Origin: an uncultured Eubacterium sp.
GTDB lineage: Bacteria > Bacillota > Clostridia > Peptostreptococcales > Anaerovoracaceae
Assembly (NCBI GenBank): GCA_937894585.1
Contig: CALBGO010000119.1
Span: 1 to 27,991 of the forward strand
Length of the DNA stretch: 27,991 bases
Reading direction: 5' to 3'
Part shown: positions 1-8,524 of the stretch, piece after piece
How the letters are laid out: each line of letters opens with the position of its first letter
How positions within the stretch are numbered: position 1 is the stretch's first letter
Made by a program: the position numbers and the translations under genes
Notes under the pieces: generated by a model
Told to the model about the DNA's origin: nothing
The model's input: the letters and a program-made list of their open reading frames with translations, nothing else
Database searches by the model: none

Positions 1-42
1 AATGTTGAGACAGCTGAATTTATGTTCAGCCACCCCAACATT
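1..42. other. nested hairpin at the window edge
   Basis: AATGTTG at 1-7 pairs with CAACATT at 36-42, and inside it GCTGAA (13-18) pairs with TTCAGC (25-30). It may be the 3' end of a terminator or leader belonging to a gene outside the window. The rest of 43-224 holds no gene I can support: the overlapping open frames have no ribosome binding site and no recognisable composition. Confidence 0.4.
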
Positions 43-224
43 TATTATAGAACCTTTTTATTGTGCGGGAAATACTATGTATGTCTCTTTGACTGCGGTG
101 TTTCTTTGGCTGCCTGTTCTCATACTGCGTTTTATTTCAGGCTGTGCGTTACCTTCTTATTTTTATCGCTGCATCCTTGGTTACAGCGGTTTGAAAAATT
201 TTTTTAAACTTTTTCAAAAAACGC

Positions 225-253
225 TTTACAACTTTATTAAATTAAAGTACAAT
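225..253 (+). promoter_or_regulatory. promoter of the amino-acid ABC importer
   Basis: TTTACA (225-230) and TACAAT (248-253) are separated by 17 bp, a near-consensus sigma-A promoter 45 bp upstream of the lipoprotein start codon. An AAGGAAGGT ribosome binding site follows just before the gene. Confidence 0.65.
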
Positions 254-298
254 AGAGCCATAGTCATTTGAGATGTTTGAAAGGAAGGTAAACAAGCG

Positions 299-1114
299 AT
301 GAACAATTTTAAGAAAGTTTTTGCAGTAATGATGGCTTTAGCTTTGGTATTTGCAATGACAGCCTGCGGCGGCGATGAGAAGAAAGACGAGGGCAAAGCC
401 GATTCCGATAAAGCTTATGTGCAGGAAAAAGGTAAACTGGTAGTCGGCATTACCGATTATGCGCCGATGGACTTTAAGGAAAAGAAAGACGGCGACTGGG
501 TAGGTTTTGACGCAGATATGGCAAAGGCTTTTGCAGAAAGCCTGGGCGTTGAGGTTGAGTTTACCGAAATCAACTGGGACAATAAGATTATGGAACTGGA
601 AGGAAAGAGTATTGATGTGGTATGGAACGGTATGACTTTAACAGATGAAGTGACTTCCACTCTTGCGACTTCTAACCCGTACTGCAAAAACGCACAGGTA
701 GTCGTTGTGCCGAAGAAAGCAGCAGATAAATATAAAGACAAGGATTCCATTAAGGAGCTTTCTTTTGCAGCAGAAGCCGGTTCTGCCGGTGAAAAAATTC
801 TGAAAGAAATGGGATACGATGTAGTCAGCGTTCAAACACAGGCAAAGGCTCTGATGGAAGTTGCGGCAGGCACTTCTGAAGCATGCGTAATCGACCTTCT
901 GATGGCGGGCGCAATGATTGGAGAAGGCACTAGCTATGAGGATCTTACATATACCGTGGAACTCAATGAAGAAGAATACGGAGTCGGTTTCCGTAAAGGC
1001 TCAGATCTTGCTGACGCACTGAACCAGTTCTTCAAAGATGCTTACGCAGACGGCACTATGATGAAAATCGCTGAAAAATACGGTGTACAGGAAGCTGTTA
1101 TTGAACAGAAATAA
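299..1114 (+). CDS. amino-acid ABC transporter substrate-binding lipoprotein
   Basis: This is the extracytoplasmic solute receptor of a polar amino-acid uptake (PAAT) ABC importer, 271 residues, the normal size for the SBP_bac_3 family. The N-terminus is a lipoprotein signal: basic MNNFKK, a hydrophobic stretch of residues 7-20, then a lipobox ending MTAC with the lipidated Cys at residue 23. A charged low-complexity linker (residues 25-40) follows. The mature part starts with KLVVGITDYAPMDFKE and then GFDADMAKAFAESLGVEVEF, the hallmark opening of this fold. The substrate cannot be told from sequence. The permease (1323) and ATPase (1993) follow on the same strand; the 208-bp gap to the permease contains a terminator-like hairpin, so this gene is probably made in excess over the membrane parts. 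The start is supported by AAGGAAGGT 12 bases upstream. Confidence 0.93.
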   Translation: MNNFKKVFAVMMALALVFAMTACGGDEKKDEGKADSDKAYVQEKGKLVVGITDYAPMDFKEKKDGDWVGFDADMAKAFAESLGVEVEFTEINWDNKIMELEGKSIDVVWNGMTLTDEVTSTLATSNPYCKNAQVVVVPKKAADKYKDKDSIKELSFAAEAGSAGEKILKEMGYDVVSVQTQAKALMEVAAGTSEACVIDLLMAGAMIGEGTSYEDLTYTVELNEEEYGVGFRKGSDLADALNQFFKDAYADGTMMKIAEKYGVQEAVIEQK

Positions 1115-1130
1115 TCGTAACCGGTTAAAA

Positions 1131-1146
1131 AACCGCGGCAGCGGTT
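1131..1146 (+). other. small hairpin after the lipoprotein gene
   Basis: AACCGC and GCGGTT enclose a GGCA loop. It sits directly after the stop codon and in front of a second, T-tailed hairpin, and may protect the 3' end of the lipoprotein transcript. Confidence 0.4.
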
Positions 1147-1163
1147 CGAAACAGAAAAACAAT

Positions 1164-1192
1164 CCGCCCGGAGTAAAAACTGGGCGGTTTTT
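1164..1192 (+). terminator. internal terminator/attenuator between receptor and permease
   Basis: CCGCCC (1164-1169) pairs with GGGCGG (1182-1187) and is followed by TTTTT. It is a rho-independent terminator inside the importer operon. A partial terminator here would explain higher expression of the binding protein than of the permease and ATPase, a common arrangement for ABC importers. Confidence 0.65.
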
Positions 1193-1322
1193 CAGGGAGA
1201 GCAGACAGCCACAGGTGAGGATTTTTCAAAGCAGTTACGGCTGAATCTGAAGAAATCAGGAAGACACGGGAAAAGTTCCGATGTTTGATAGAATAAAAAA
1301 TAGCTTAAGGAATTGAAATATT

Positions 1323-1982
1323 ATGATGCAGGAAGTTATGTCGGCTTTGACCGATGGTTTTATAATTACAATTGAATTGTTTGTACTGACGCTTTTAGGC
1401 TCGCTGCCTCTGGGACTGATTATTTCTTTCGGTTCTATGAGCCGCTTTGCGCCGCTGAGAGTTTTATGCAAGGCTGTAGTCTGGGCAATCCGCGGAACGC
1501 CGCTGATGCTTCAGTTGATTGTTATTTATTACGGTCCCGGGATTATGTTCGATAACAATATCTGGGGCGGCAGCAATGAAGGAAGATTTATTGCGGTTTT
1601 AGCGGCATTTATTATAAACTATGCTTGTTACTTCTCTGAAATATACAGAGGCGGTATTGAAAGTATATCCAAAGGACAGTTTGAAGCAGGTCAGGTTCTT
1701 GGTCTGACAAAGAAGCAGATATTTTTTAAGATTGTACTGCTGCAGGTGATTAAGAGAATTATTCCGCCTATGGGAAATGAGTTTATCAATCTTGTTAAAG
1801 ATACATCTTTATCCCGTACCATTGCGGTTTATGAACTGATCTGGGCGGGAGAGGCATTTATCAAGAGCAGCGGCATCATCTGGCCGCTTCTGATGACAGG
1901 TGTATTCTATCTGCTGTTCAGCGGCATACTGGTTCTTATTTTTGGAAAAATAGAAAAGAAATTGAGTTATTTTAACAGTTAA
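1323..1982 (+). CDS. amino-acid ABC transporter permease
   Basis: This is the inner-membrane channel subunit of the PAAT importer, 219 residues, typical for the HisM/GlnP family. Hydrophobic segments lie at about residues 15-38, 58-72, 88-105, 145-165 and 190-212. The cytoplasmic coupling (EAA) loop is visible as FEAGQVLGLTKKQIFFKIV; family members usually have LP after this, here it reads LLQ. The motif IRGTPLMLQL is also characteristic. There is no strong Shine-Dalgarno: TTAAGGAATTG lies 9-10 bases upstream and two ATG codons are adjacent (1323 and 1326), so the exact start may be one codon later. The ATPase gene begins 11 bp downstream, consistent with cotranscription. Confidence 0.9.
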   Translation: MMQEVMSALTDGFIITIELFVLTLLGSLPLGLIISFGSMSRFAPLRVLCKAVVWAIRGTPLMLQLIVIYYGPGIMFDNNIWGGSNEGRFIAVLAAFIINYACYFSEIYRGGIESISKGQFEAGQVLGLTKKQIFFKIVLLQVIKRIIPPMGNEFINLVKDTSLSRTIAVYELIWAGEAFIKSSGIIWPLLMTGVFYLLFSGILVLIFGKIEKKLSYFNS

Positions 1983-1992
1983 GGGGGAAAAT

Positions 1993-2751
1993 ATGGCAAT
2001 TTTAGAAGTAAAGAATCTCAAAAAAAGTTTTGGGAAAACCAGCGTTCTGACAGGTATTGATTTTTCCCTGGAGAAAGGCGAAGTTCTGGCGATTATCGGC
2101 TCATCGGGAGGCGGAAAGACGACGCTGCTTCGGTGTCTGAATTTCCTGGAGTTTGCTGACAAAGGAACCATATCCGTAAAGGATGAGGTGATTTATGAAG
2201 GCGGTGTAACGGATCGTCACAAAGAGTCGGAAATCCGAAAAAACAGACTTCACTTCGGACTGGTGTTTCAGTCTTTCAATCTGTTTCCTCAGTATAATGT
2301 GCTGAAAAATGTAATGCTGGCGCCGACTCTTCTTAAGAAGGATACTGACGAAAATATCAGAAAACATGCCCTTTCTATGATTGACAGAGTAGGACTTTCC
2401 GATAAAATAGAAAATTATCCATGTCAGCTTTCGGGCGGTCAGCAGCAGCGTGTTGCCATTGCAAGAGCTTTGGTAATGGACCCGGATATTCTGTGTTTTG
2501 ACGAGCCGACTTCGGCGCTGGACCCGGAGCTTACGGGAGAAGTTCTGAAGGTAATCAAAGGTCTGAAAGACAGCCGGAGCACGATGATTGTGGTTACGCA
2601 TGAAATGGAATTTGCTAAGAATGTAGCCGATAAAGTGATTTTTATGGCGGACGGTATCATTGAAGAAATGGGAACGCCGGAGGAAGTATTCGAACATCCG
2701 AAATCGGAAAGAACCAGAAGCTTCCTGAGAAAATCACAGGAGAGAATATAG
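1993..2751 (+). CDS. amino-acid ABC transporter ATP-binding protein
   Basis: This 252-residue nucleotide-binding subunit powers the importer encoded upstream. All ABC motifs are present in order: Walker A GSSGGGKTT (about residues 37-45), Q-loop VFQSFNLFPQ, signature LSGGQQQR, Walker B ILCFDEPTSALDP and the H-switch VVTHEM. It matches the GlnQ/HisP class in length and motif wording. The start follows AGGGGGAAAAT closely after the permease stop. A strong terminator lies about 50 bp past the stop, closing the operon. Confidence 0.93.
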   Translation: MAILEVKNLKKSFGKTSVLTGIDFSLEKGEVLAIIGSSGGGKTTLLRCLNFLEFADKGTISVKDEVIYEGGVTDRHKESEIRKNRLHFGLVFQSFNLFPQYNVLKNVMLAPTLLKKDTDENIRKHALSMIDRVGLSDKIENYPCQLSGGQQQRVAIARALVMDPDILCFDEPTSALDPELTGEVLKVIKGLKDSRSTMIVVTHEMEFAKNVADKVIFMADGIIEEMGTPEEVFEHPKSERTRSFLRKSQERI

Positions 2752-2803
2752 AAAGAAGATTTTCCGAATTATAAGACAGCATCATAATTGTTTATAAGTA
2801 ATG

Positions 2804-2836
2804 AAACCCCGGATACCATAAAGGCTTCGGGGTTTT
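2804..2836 (+). terminator. terminator of the amino-acid importer operon
   Basis: AAACCCCG (2804-2811) pairs with CGGGGTTT (2828-2835), and the right arm ends in TTTT. The hairpin lies between convergent genes. Confidence 0.75.
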
Positions 2837-2881
2837 GCACGATATGGCGCAGGCTGCTGCAGAGCCAGATTTAGGTGTGGG

Positions 2882-2981
2882 TTCTCTGCTGTGAAAAAGC
2901 CTCAGGTCAGATCCTGCCTTCTGACACATCAGACGGCAAAGCTGATTTTCTACTGTGAAAAAGCCTCCGGGCAGAGTCTGT
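2882..2981. repeat. imperfect 36-bp direct repeat at the regulator's 3' end
   Basis: A segment at about 2946-2981, which contains the last codons and stop of the PucR-type gene, recurs at about 2882-2917 (offset 64 bp). The shared core is CTGTGAAAAAGCCTC. This looks like a small tandem duplication of the gene end, now lying downstream of the stop. Confidence 0.6.
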
Positions 2982-4569
2982 AACAGGCGACAGCCTGCTG
3001 AAGAAGAGAGGCTGCCATAGGATCTCCCGTCTGGAAATTGGTAATGGAACAGATTTTATTCAGTCTGTACTGAATCGTATTCCGATGAATGAACAAAAGC
3101 CCTGCAGTTTCTTTGACTTCGCATCCGGCGTCAAGATAATAGGCTGCCAGCGTTTCTAAAAGCTGATCCCCATCGTTTTCGGAAAAGAGGGGTGCCAGTA
3201 TATTTTTGTAAACCCTGAAATCCTCAGAAGACCCGTGGCACAGCTTATTGATCCGTTCGGCGAATAGCAGGTCGCCGTAAGAAAATAATTTTTTGTTCGG
3301 AAAAATTGTGACCGCGTCGGCGATGTGTTCACTGTAAAGGGTATAAGTCTGCTGTACATCTGCGGCGCTTTTTTCACACGGGAAAAAAGAAATTGTATAG
3401 TCTTTCCAAATTTCATTTAAAGATAAAAGCATATCATTTAGCAGTTCTTCGTCGTCTTTTTCGGAAGAAGAATAAATGATGAAGCCGACAATATAGGGAC
3501 CGTAAATATCTAAAAGCAGCGGACCGCGAAAGTATTCGGATGCGGAAGAAATTGTTTTCAGCATCCGGCGCTGCAGTTGTATTTTTTCTTTGGCTTCCAG
3601 GCTGCTGAAGACGGGGCGCAGGAAGAAAACGGTATTGACTGCACCGATGTCAATAGAAAGCTTTTCGGCAATCTGATGCATTCTGTCTGCGTCACCGTCC
3701 AAAATAGAGGCAATCAGGGAGTTTTCCAGAATATTGGTGCTGTCCAAGTTCCACAGCTTTGAAAAAATCTGCAGAAGCTCGATGACATTGTAGACATCGT
3801 TTATGGTTAAAGTTCCGAATTCATCTGCCATATAAAGAGAAAAGTTCCGATATTTAAAGACGGTGAACGGTCTGTGAAATATGTAAATTGGCTGTCCGCA
3901 ATAACTTGTTTCCGCATAATCTTCATCTTCTGCGGCGGCAGACTCATACAGACTGCAGATTTCACCGGCAGTGAGACTGTTTGTCACCGGATATTTGGAA
4001 ATGGCAACATTGTTCATTCCGGCATCGGACAGCAGTACAGTGCATTTGAGAGAGCCGCTGATTAACTGGAGAAGCGTCGTCAGGTTCTTTTTATTTTCCG
4101 GCAGTCTGGCAGCCAGCGTGGTAATATTGTGAATCAGATTCTTTTCCTGACGCTGTTCCCTGAAAATCGCATCGTAGATATCATAGATAACCTCTCTGTA
4201 AAAACACCCCATTTCATTTTCCGGCATAACAAGAAGGGGAAAACCCAGTCGGTCTGCTGTCTCTATAAGGGAAGGATGGATTTCCGGAAGGTAGATACCC
4301 ACATAAAATATGATTACGGCAGCATCACCCAAATTGTACATTTTTTCTATGTGTCTGTACTGAAGTTCGTAGTTGTCCTTAATATATGCGAAGGAAGTCA
4401 GGGTGATATCGCTGTCTGTAATGGGGGCTTCCAGATTAAAAAGAGTCTCATCGTAGATTTCCAGAACGGAAACATTGTGTACAATGTGATCAAGCCCCCG
4501 GTGTCCGGCAGCAACCCGGCAGTTTCGCAGGGAAGGCAGTTTGAGACAGTCTGCAACAGTAATACTCAT
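2950..4569 (-). CDS. PucR-family transcriptional regulator
   Basis: This is a 539-residue cytoplasmic regulator of the PucR (purine catabolism regulator) class. The N-terminus MSITVADCLKLPSLRNCRVAAG opens the PucR ligand-sensing domain (about residues 1-125). A variable middle follows, and the C-terminus carries the PucR-type helix-turn-helix, recognisable as ETAGLLFIHRNTIQYRLNKI. I chose the ATG at 4569 over the upstream ATG at 4587 because GAGGT lies 7 bases before it, while the upstream ATG has none. It is divergent from the permease/M29-like/DUF917 operon across a 323-bp region, and regulators of this family typically control such neighbouring catabolic genes in response to the substrate. 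The direction of control cannot be read from sequence. Confidence 0.88.
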   Translation of the reverse strand: MSITVADCLKLPSLRNCRVAAGHRGLDHIVHNVSVLEIYDETLFNLEAPITDSDITLTSFAYIKDNYELQYRHIEKMYNLGDAAVIIFYVGIYLPEIHPSLIETADRLGFPLLVMPENEMGCFYREVIYDIYDAIFREQRQEKNLIHNITTLAARLPENKKNLTTLLQLISGSLKCTVLLSDAGMNNVAISKYPVTNSLTAGEICSLYESAAAEDEDYAETSYCGQPIYIFHRPFTVFKYRNFSLYMADEFGTLTINDVYNVIELLQIFSKLWNLDSTNILENSLIASILDGDADRMHQIAEKLSIDIGAVNTVFFLRPVFSSLEAKEKIQLQRRMLKTISSASEYFRGPLLLDIYGPYIVGFIIYSSSEKDDEELLNDMLLSLNEIWKDYTISFFPCEKSAADVQQTYTLYSEHIADAVTIFPNKKLFSYGDLLFAERINKLCHGSSEDFRVYKNILAPLFSENDGDQLLETLAAYYLDAGCEVKETAGLLFIHRNTIQYRLNKICSITNFQTGDPMAASLLQQAVACYRLCPEAFSQ

Positions 4570-4892
4570 TTTTTTACCTCGAATCATTCTATATCGTTTC
4601 TGTGTTTATAAACTATATTTCCGCTTACCGATTCCTTATCGATTGCTTATTATTATATATCGATTTTCGCGGATTCACAAGAAATCTTTGTGCTATGGCT
4701 GTAAATTGTGAGAAAAACATTTGGTTTTAGCTCGATAAATCGAAGTTAATTTGGTTATATGCACAAAAATATCGTAAAAATATCTGCGTTATGTCCAATG
4801 ACTTTTGGTAATAACCGGTGCTATACTATGTGTAGTAAAAATTTTCAGAAGAATAGAATTTGTTTTTCTGCCGATTTGAAAGGAGAATTGTT
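4570..4892. promoter_or_regulatory. divergent intergenic control region with ATCGA motifs
   Basis: This A+T-rich region separates two divergent genes. It contains repeated ATCGA words: TTATCGATT (near 4637), ATATCGATT (near 4657) and a compact inverted pair TCGATAAATCGA (near 4733-4744) flanked by near-symmetrical TTAGC and GTTAA. These are plausible regulator sites for the PucR-type protein, but that is inference. Confidence 0.4.
4798..4827 (+). promoter_or_regulatory. promoter of the permease/M29-like/DUF917 operon
   Basis: An extended -10 box TGCTATACT (4819-4827) lies about 65 bp before the permease start, with an ATGACT -35-like box at 4798-4803 (18-bp spacer to the TATACT). Confidence 0.55.
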
Positions 4893-6182
4893 ATGGCTGA
4901 AAAAACGAAAAGTCATGTAGAAAACATCACTTTGGAACAGGTTCCCGAAAGTGAGAAGAAAAGCTGGCTGTCCATTGCTTTTATCTGGGCGGGAAATGTG
5001 ATTTGCGTACCGGCGCTGATGGTAGGCGCTATGGTATCGGCGGGACTGAATTTCAAAGATTCCATCCTGGCAATGTTTATCGGTTACGGAATCACTGTAG
5101 CTTTGATGATGCTGATTGCCGCTCAGTCGGCGCAGACAGGAAGACCGTCTATGGTTGCGGTTTCAAGAGCATTGGGGGAAAGAGGTTCTCAGTTTACTAT
5201 TTCTCTGATTACAGCGATTTCTATGATTGGCTGGTACGGTTATCAGACTATCGTATGCGCAACATCTTTCTGTTCCCTGATGAAGTCCGGATTCGGTATT
5301 TCTTTTCCGGAATGGGTAGCTTGTCTTCTTTGGGGAACACTGATGCTGATTACAGCATTTTATGGTATCGGACTGACAAAAATTCTGAATGTAGTCAGCG
5401 TTCCTCTGTTGTTTGTCTTTCTGATTTACGGCGTTTCTCTGGCTCTCGGTGACGGCGGTGCGGCAGTGCTTGCTGCTTACGAGCCGGCAGAAAGCAGCGG
5501 AATGATGGTCGGTATTACGATTTCCATCGGCGGGTTTATTTCCGGCGCGGCAACCTGCGGTGACTACAACCGTTACAGTAAAGATGCAAAGAGCGCGGCG
5601 CTGTCCTGTCTGTTCGGCGTAATTCCGGCAGGCGTCGGCGCACTGGCATGCGGAGCAGTGCTTGCAATCTGTTCCGGAGATTCTGACATTACAGTTATGT
5701 TTGCAAATGTAGGTCTTCCTATCGTAGGTATGCTGGTTCTGATTCTGGCAACCTGGACCACCAATGTAGGCAATGCTTATTCTGCGGGAATTGCAGTTGT
5801 AAATGTTTTCAAACTGAAAGACGATAAGCGTGCTGCTGTAACAGCTATATGCGGTATTATCGGAATCCTTCTGTCTCTGGGCGGAATCGTTTACTACTTC
5901 GTGGATTTCCTTTCCATTCTCAGCTACCTGATTACTCCGATCTGTGCGGTACTCATTGCTGACTACTGGGTTATGGGAAAAGGAAAAGCAGAAGAGTGGG
6001 CTCCGTTTCCGGGCGTTAACTGGCTGGGTATCGTTGCATGGCTTACAGGCGCGGTAGTTACATATCTGAACAAGGTATTCTTACCTGAGATTACAGGTAT
6101 CGCAGTTACAATCGTGATTTACTGGATTTTATGTAAAGTTGTAAAGAATCCGAAATACAATCCATTTGCAAAGGAGGCATAA
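4893..6182 (+). CDS. NCS1-family nucleobase/cytosine-type permease
   Basis: This is a 429-residue integral membrane symporter of the nucleobase:cation symporter-1 family, closest in appearance to cytosine permeases (CodB type). About twelve hydrophobic segments run through the protein after a charged 35-residue N-terminus (KSHVENITLEQVPESEKKSW). Family landmarks are FIWAGNVICVPALMVG in helix 1, SQFTISLITAISMIGWYGYQ in helix 3 and GAATCGDYNRYSKDAKSA in the middle. The start at 4893 is chosen over an upstream ATG at 4860 because AAGGAGAATT precedes it. It is the first gene of an operon with an M29-like enzyme (4 bp downstream) and a DUF917 protein, which suggests its substrate is a ring compound degraded by these two. 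Substrate identity is unknown. Confidence 0.9.
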   Translation: MAEKTKSHVENITLEQVPESEKKSWLSIAFIWAGNVICVPALMVGAMVSAGLNFKDSILAMFIGYGITVALMMLIAAQSAQTGRPSMVAVSRALGERGSQFTISLITAISMIGWYGYQTIVCATSFCSLMKSGFGISFPEWVACLLWGTLMLITAFYGIGLTKILNVVSVPLLFVFLIYGVSLALGDGGAAVLAAYEPAESSGMMVGITISIGGFISGAATCGDYNRYSKDAKSAALSCLFGVIPAGVGALACGAVLAICSGDSDITVMFANVGLPIVGMLVLILATWTTNVGNAYSAGIAVVNVFKLKDDKRAAVTAICGIIGILLSLGGIVYYFVDFLSILSYLITPICAVLIADYWVMGKGKAEEWAPFPGVNWLGIVAWLTGAVVTYLNKVFLPEITGIAVTIVIYWILCKVVKNPKYNPFAKEA

Positions 6183-6185
6183 GAA

Positions 6186-7130
6186 ATGGGAAGTGTTTAT
6201 GAATCTGCAAAGACTTCGATTCTGTCCTGTATGGGTGTAAAACCGGGAGAAAAATTTTTAATCCTCACCGATACGGAAAAGCTCGGACTTGCGGAAGAAT
6301 TTGTCAAAGCAGGCAATGACCTGGGCATTGAAACGGTTCTGGTCTGCGGTGATGTAAGACATGGAGGAGAAATGCCGGAGTTATCCAAGGCAGCTTTGGA
6401 CAAGGCAGACGCTTGTATGATGATTACAACAGGCTCTTTCACGCACACGAAAGGAAGAGCGGAAGCAACCGAAAGAGGCTGCAGAATTGCGTCTATGCCG
6501 GGAATTACGGAAGAAATAGTTCGAACCACCCTGGGTGCAGACTATGACGAAGTTGCCCGCATCGGTGATATCTTGGCAGAAAAGCTGACTCGGGCGGAAA
6601 AAGTACATATTACCACGAAAAAGGGCACAGACCTGACTCTTTACTGCGGAGGCCGCGAAGGGATTGCCGATACCGGAAAGCTGACCGAAAAGGGCGCTTT
6701 CGGAAATCTTCCGGCAGGGGAAGCTATGGTAGCACCGATTGAAACAAAGGGCGAAGGTGTTCTCGTAGTGGACGGTGTCATTGCGGATTTTAAGGTTATG
6801 GACGAGCCTTTGAAGATTGTATTTAAAGACGGAAGAATTACAGAGACCGCAGGACCTGATGCAGCGCAGTTTGATGCATTTGTGGCACAGTTTGACGATA
6901 CTGCAAAAAATGTCTGCGAATTCGGTATCGGAACGAATCCGGCATGCGAGATTATGGGCAACGGACTGGTAGACGAAAAAGTGTTCGGAACTATTCATAT
7001 CGCCTGCGGCAACAATCTGTTTATGGGCGGTCAGCAGGACTGCAATATGCACTATGATATGATTGTCAGAGAGCCGACCGTTTATATTGACGATGAATGC
7101 ATTATGGAAGACGGAAAACATATTTATTAA
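6186..7130 (+). CDS. M29 aminopeptidase/NicX-like metalloenzyme
   Basis: This 314-residue protein looks like the AmpS/aminopeptidase T superfamily (COG2309-like), which contains both M29 metallopeptidases and the Fe(II) ring-cleaving enzyme 2,5-dihydroxypyridine dioxygenase (NicX). The N-terminal half has an alpha/beta fold start (GVKPGEKFLILTDTEKLGL). The C-terminal half has LPAGEAMVAPIE and a possible metal site of GTIHIACGNN (His271) plus an H-x-D pair (His289, Asp291). An H-x-D pair also occurs among metal ligands in this superfamily. It is shorter than classical M29 peptidases (about 400 residues), which favours a small-molecule role. It lies 3 bp after the permease gene and 23 bp before the DUF917 gene. 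Either a peptidase/amidohydrolase-like or ring-cleaving activity is possible. Confidence 0.72.
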   Translation: MGSVYESAKTSILSCMGVKPGEKFLILTDTEKLGLAEEFVKAGNDLGIETVLVCGDVRHGGEMPELSKAALDKADACMMITTGSFTHTKGRAEATERGCRIASMPGITEEIVRTTLGADYDEVARIGDILAEKLTRAEKVHITTKKGTDLTLYCGGREGIADTGKLTEKGAFGNLPAGEAMVAPIETKGEGVLVVDGVIADFKVMDEPLKIVFKDGRITETAGPDAAQFDAFVAQFDDTAKNVCEFGIGTNPACEIMGNGLVDEKVFGTIHIACGNNLFMGGQQDCNMHYDMIVREPTVYIDDECIMEDGKHIY

Positions 7131-7153
7131 GAATTTGTCAGGAGGAAGAAAAA

Positions 7154-8278
7154 ATGGCAGTGAAATTAAATAAAGAACAGCTGAAAAATATTGTTTACGG
7201 TGCAAGCTTTTACGGCGGCGGAGGCGGCGGTTCCATGCAGGAAGGACTTGCTCTGATCGAAGCAATGTACAAGGAAGATCCAAAAGCATATATCGAAATG
7301 ATTGACATTGAAGAAATGGAAGATGATGAAAACATCGTTTCCACTATGGTTGCGGCACTGGGTTCTCCTGTTGCGACAAAGGGAAGAACTTTCCAGGACG
7401 AATCTGTAAACGCAGTTAAGGGAATGGCAGCGGAAGCAAAGTTTTTAGGCAAAGAATTAAAATATGTTTATTCCGGCGAAATGGGAGGCGGAAATACGAT
7501 GCTCCCTTTGTATGCAGCATGGAAAAACGGCCTTGCCATCATCGATACAGATGGAAACGGCCGTGCTGTACCGGAACTGAATACAGGGCTTCTGCCTGTA
7601 CACGAAATTCCTACAAGCCCGGTTATTCTGGCAAGTGAGCTGGGTGATACTATTGTGGGAAGAACGGAAGATCCGATGGATAGCAAGGCTTGCGAAAATA
7701 TTGCAAGATATATGTGTCAGGCATATAATCAGGGCATCGGTTTTGCGGCATGGATGATGAACAAAGCAGATCACCTGAAAGCTTCTGCTCTCGGTCAGAT
7801 GTCTCTGGCAGAAAAAGTAGGCGAAATCCTGCGTAATAACGACGCGGAAACAGCCTTTGAAAAGATGAATCAGCTGGTAGCAGAAAGCGGCCGCAGGTTG
7901 AATGTGTTCGTTCCGTCCGGAACCATTAAGGATATTACAATTGATTCTGTAGGCGGTTTTGATACGGGAGTTACCACCATTAAAGGTGATAACGGCAAAG
8001 AATATAAAGTGACTTTCCAGAATGAAAACCTCTTTGTTGAAGAAGCTGGCGGCGATGTGAAGATTACTGTGCCTCACATTATTTCCACCTTTGAACTGAA
8101 AGACGGAAAAGCCGTTCCGGTTTCCAACAGTGAAACTTATGTAGGTCAGAAAGTGGCTCTGGTATCCCTGAGAGCTCATGACCGCTGGTATGACGAAGAA
8201 GAATGCTACGGCTGCTGGGAAAATATCCTGATCAGCGCAGGATATGCAATGGCAAAACCACAGGTATGTGCAGACTAA
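7154..8278 (+). CDS. DUF917 family protein (S-methyl-thiohydantoin desulfurase type)
   Basis: This 374-residue protein has the features of the DUF917 family, which Pfam has renamed after S-methyl thiohydantoin desulfurase and which often accompanies hydantoinase-type genes. Diagnostic sequence is the glycine-rich start YGASFYGGGGGGSMQEGLAL (about residues 14-34), then AALGSPVATKG and YSGEMGGGNTMLPLYAAW. The C-terminal domain (after about residue 250) begins LNVFVPSGTIKDI. The ATG at 7154 follows GGAGGAAGAAAAA and is preferred to an upstream in-frame start at 7097 inside the preceding gene. As the last gene of the operon it is followed by a terminator at 8338. Known family links and the nucleobase-type permease suggest action on a hydantoin- or thiohydantoin-like ring, but the actual substrate is inferred only. 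Confidence 0.85.
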   Translation: MAVKLNKEQLKNIVYGASFYGGGGGGSMQEGLALIEAMYKEDPKAYIEMIDIEEMEDDENIVSTMVAALGSPVATKGRTFQDESVNAVKGMAAEAKFLGKELKYVYSGEMGGGNTMLPLYAAWKNGLAIIDTDGNGRAVPELNTGLLPVHEIPTSPVILASELGDTIVGRTEDPMDSKACENIARYMCQAYNQGIGFAAWMMNKADHLKASALGQMSLAEKVGEILRNNDAETAFEKMNQLVAESGRRLNVFVPSGTIKDITIDSVGGFDTGVTTIKGDNGKEYKVTFQNENLFVEEAGGDVKITVPHIISTFELKDGKAVPVSNSETYVGQKVALVSLRAHDRWYDEEECYGCWENILISAGYAMAKPQVCAD

Positions 8279-8337
8279 TAACTGCAAGAAAAAATAATAT
8301 TGCTCTCATTCAGAAAATAAGAGGAAAATAACGAGAA

Positions 8338-8384
8338 GAGGCTGCCGGTGTCGGAATAAAATCGATGCATGCAGCCTCCTTTTT
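8338..8384 (+). terminator. terminator of the DUF917 operon
   Basis: GAGGCTGC (8338-8345) pairs with GCAGCCTC (8371-8378) and is followed by CTTTTT. It lies 60 bp past the DUF917 stop codon. Confidence 0.75.
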
Positions 8385-8524
8385 GATTATGCAATTTTGC
8401 AGTTCCCTTCGAAAATGATTTCATCCTATAGGAACTACTTTGAAAGTGTAATATGCTGTATCTCGCGCTGGCTTTTGCGCCCATCTCGAATCTGTACCCC
8501 GGATTTGTTATTTGGGTATACTGC

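Noticed and set aside
2..271. 89-codon open frame at the window start
   Set aside because: It begins in a hairpin, has no ribosome binding site, runs through the promoter of the lipoprotein gene and lacks any protein-like pattern.
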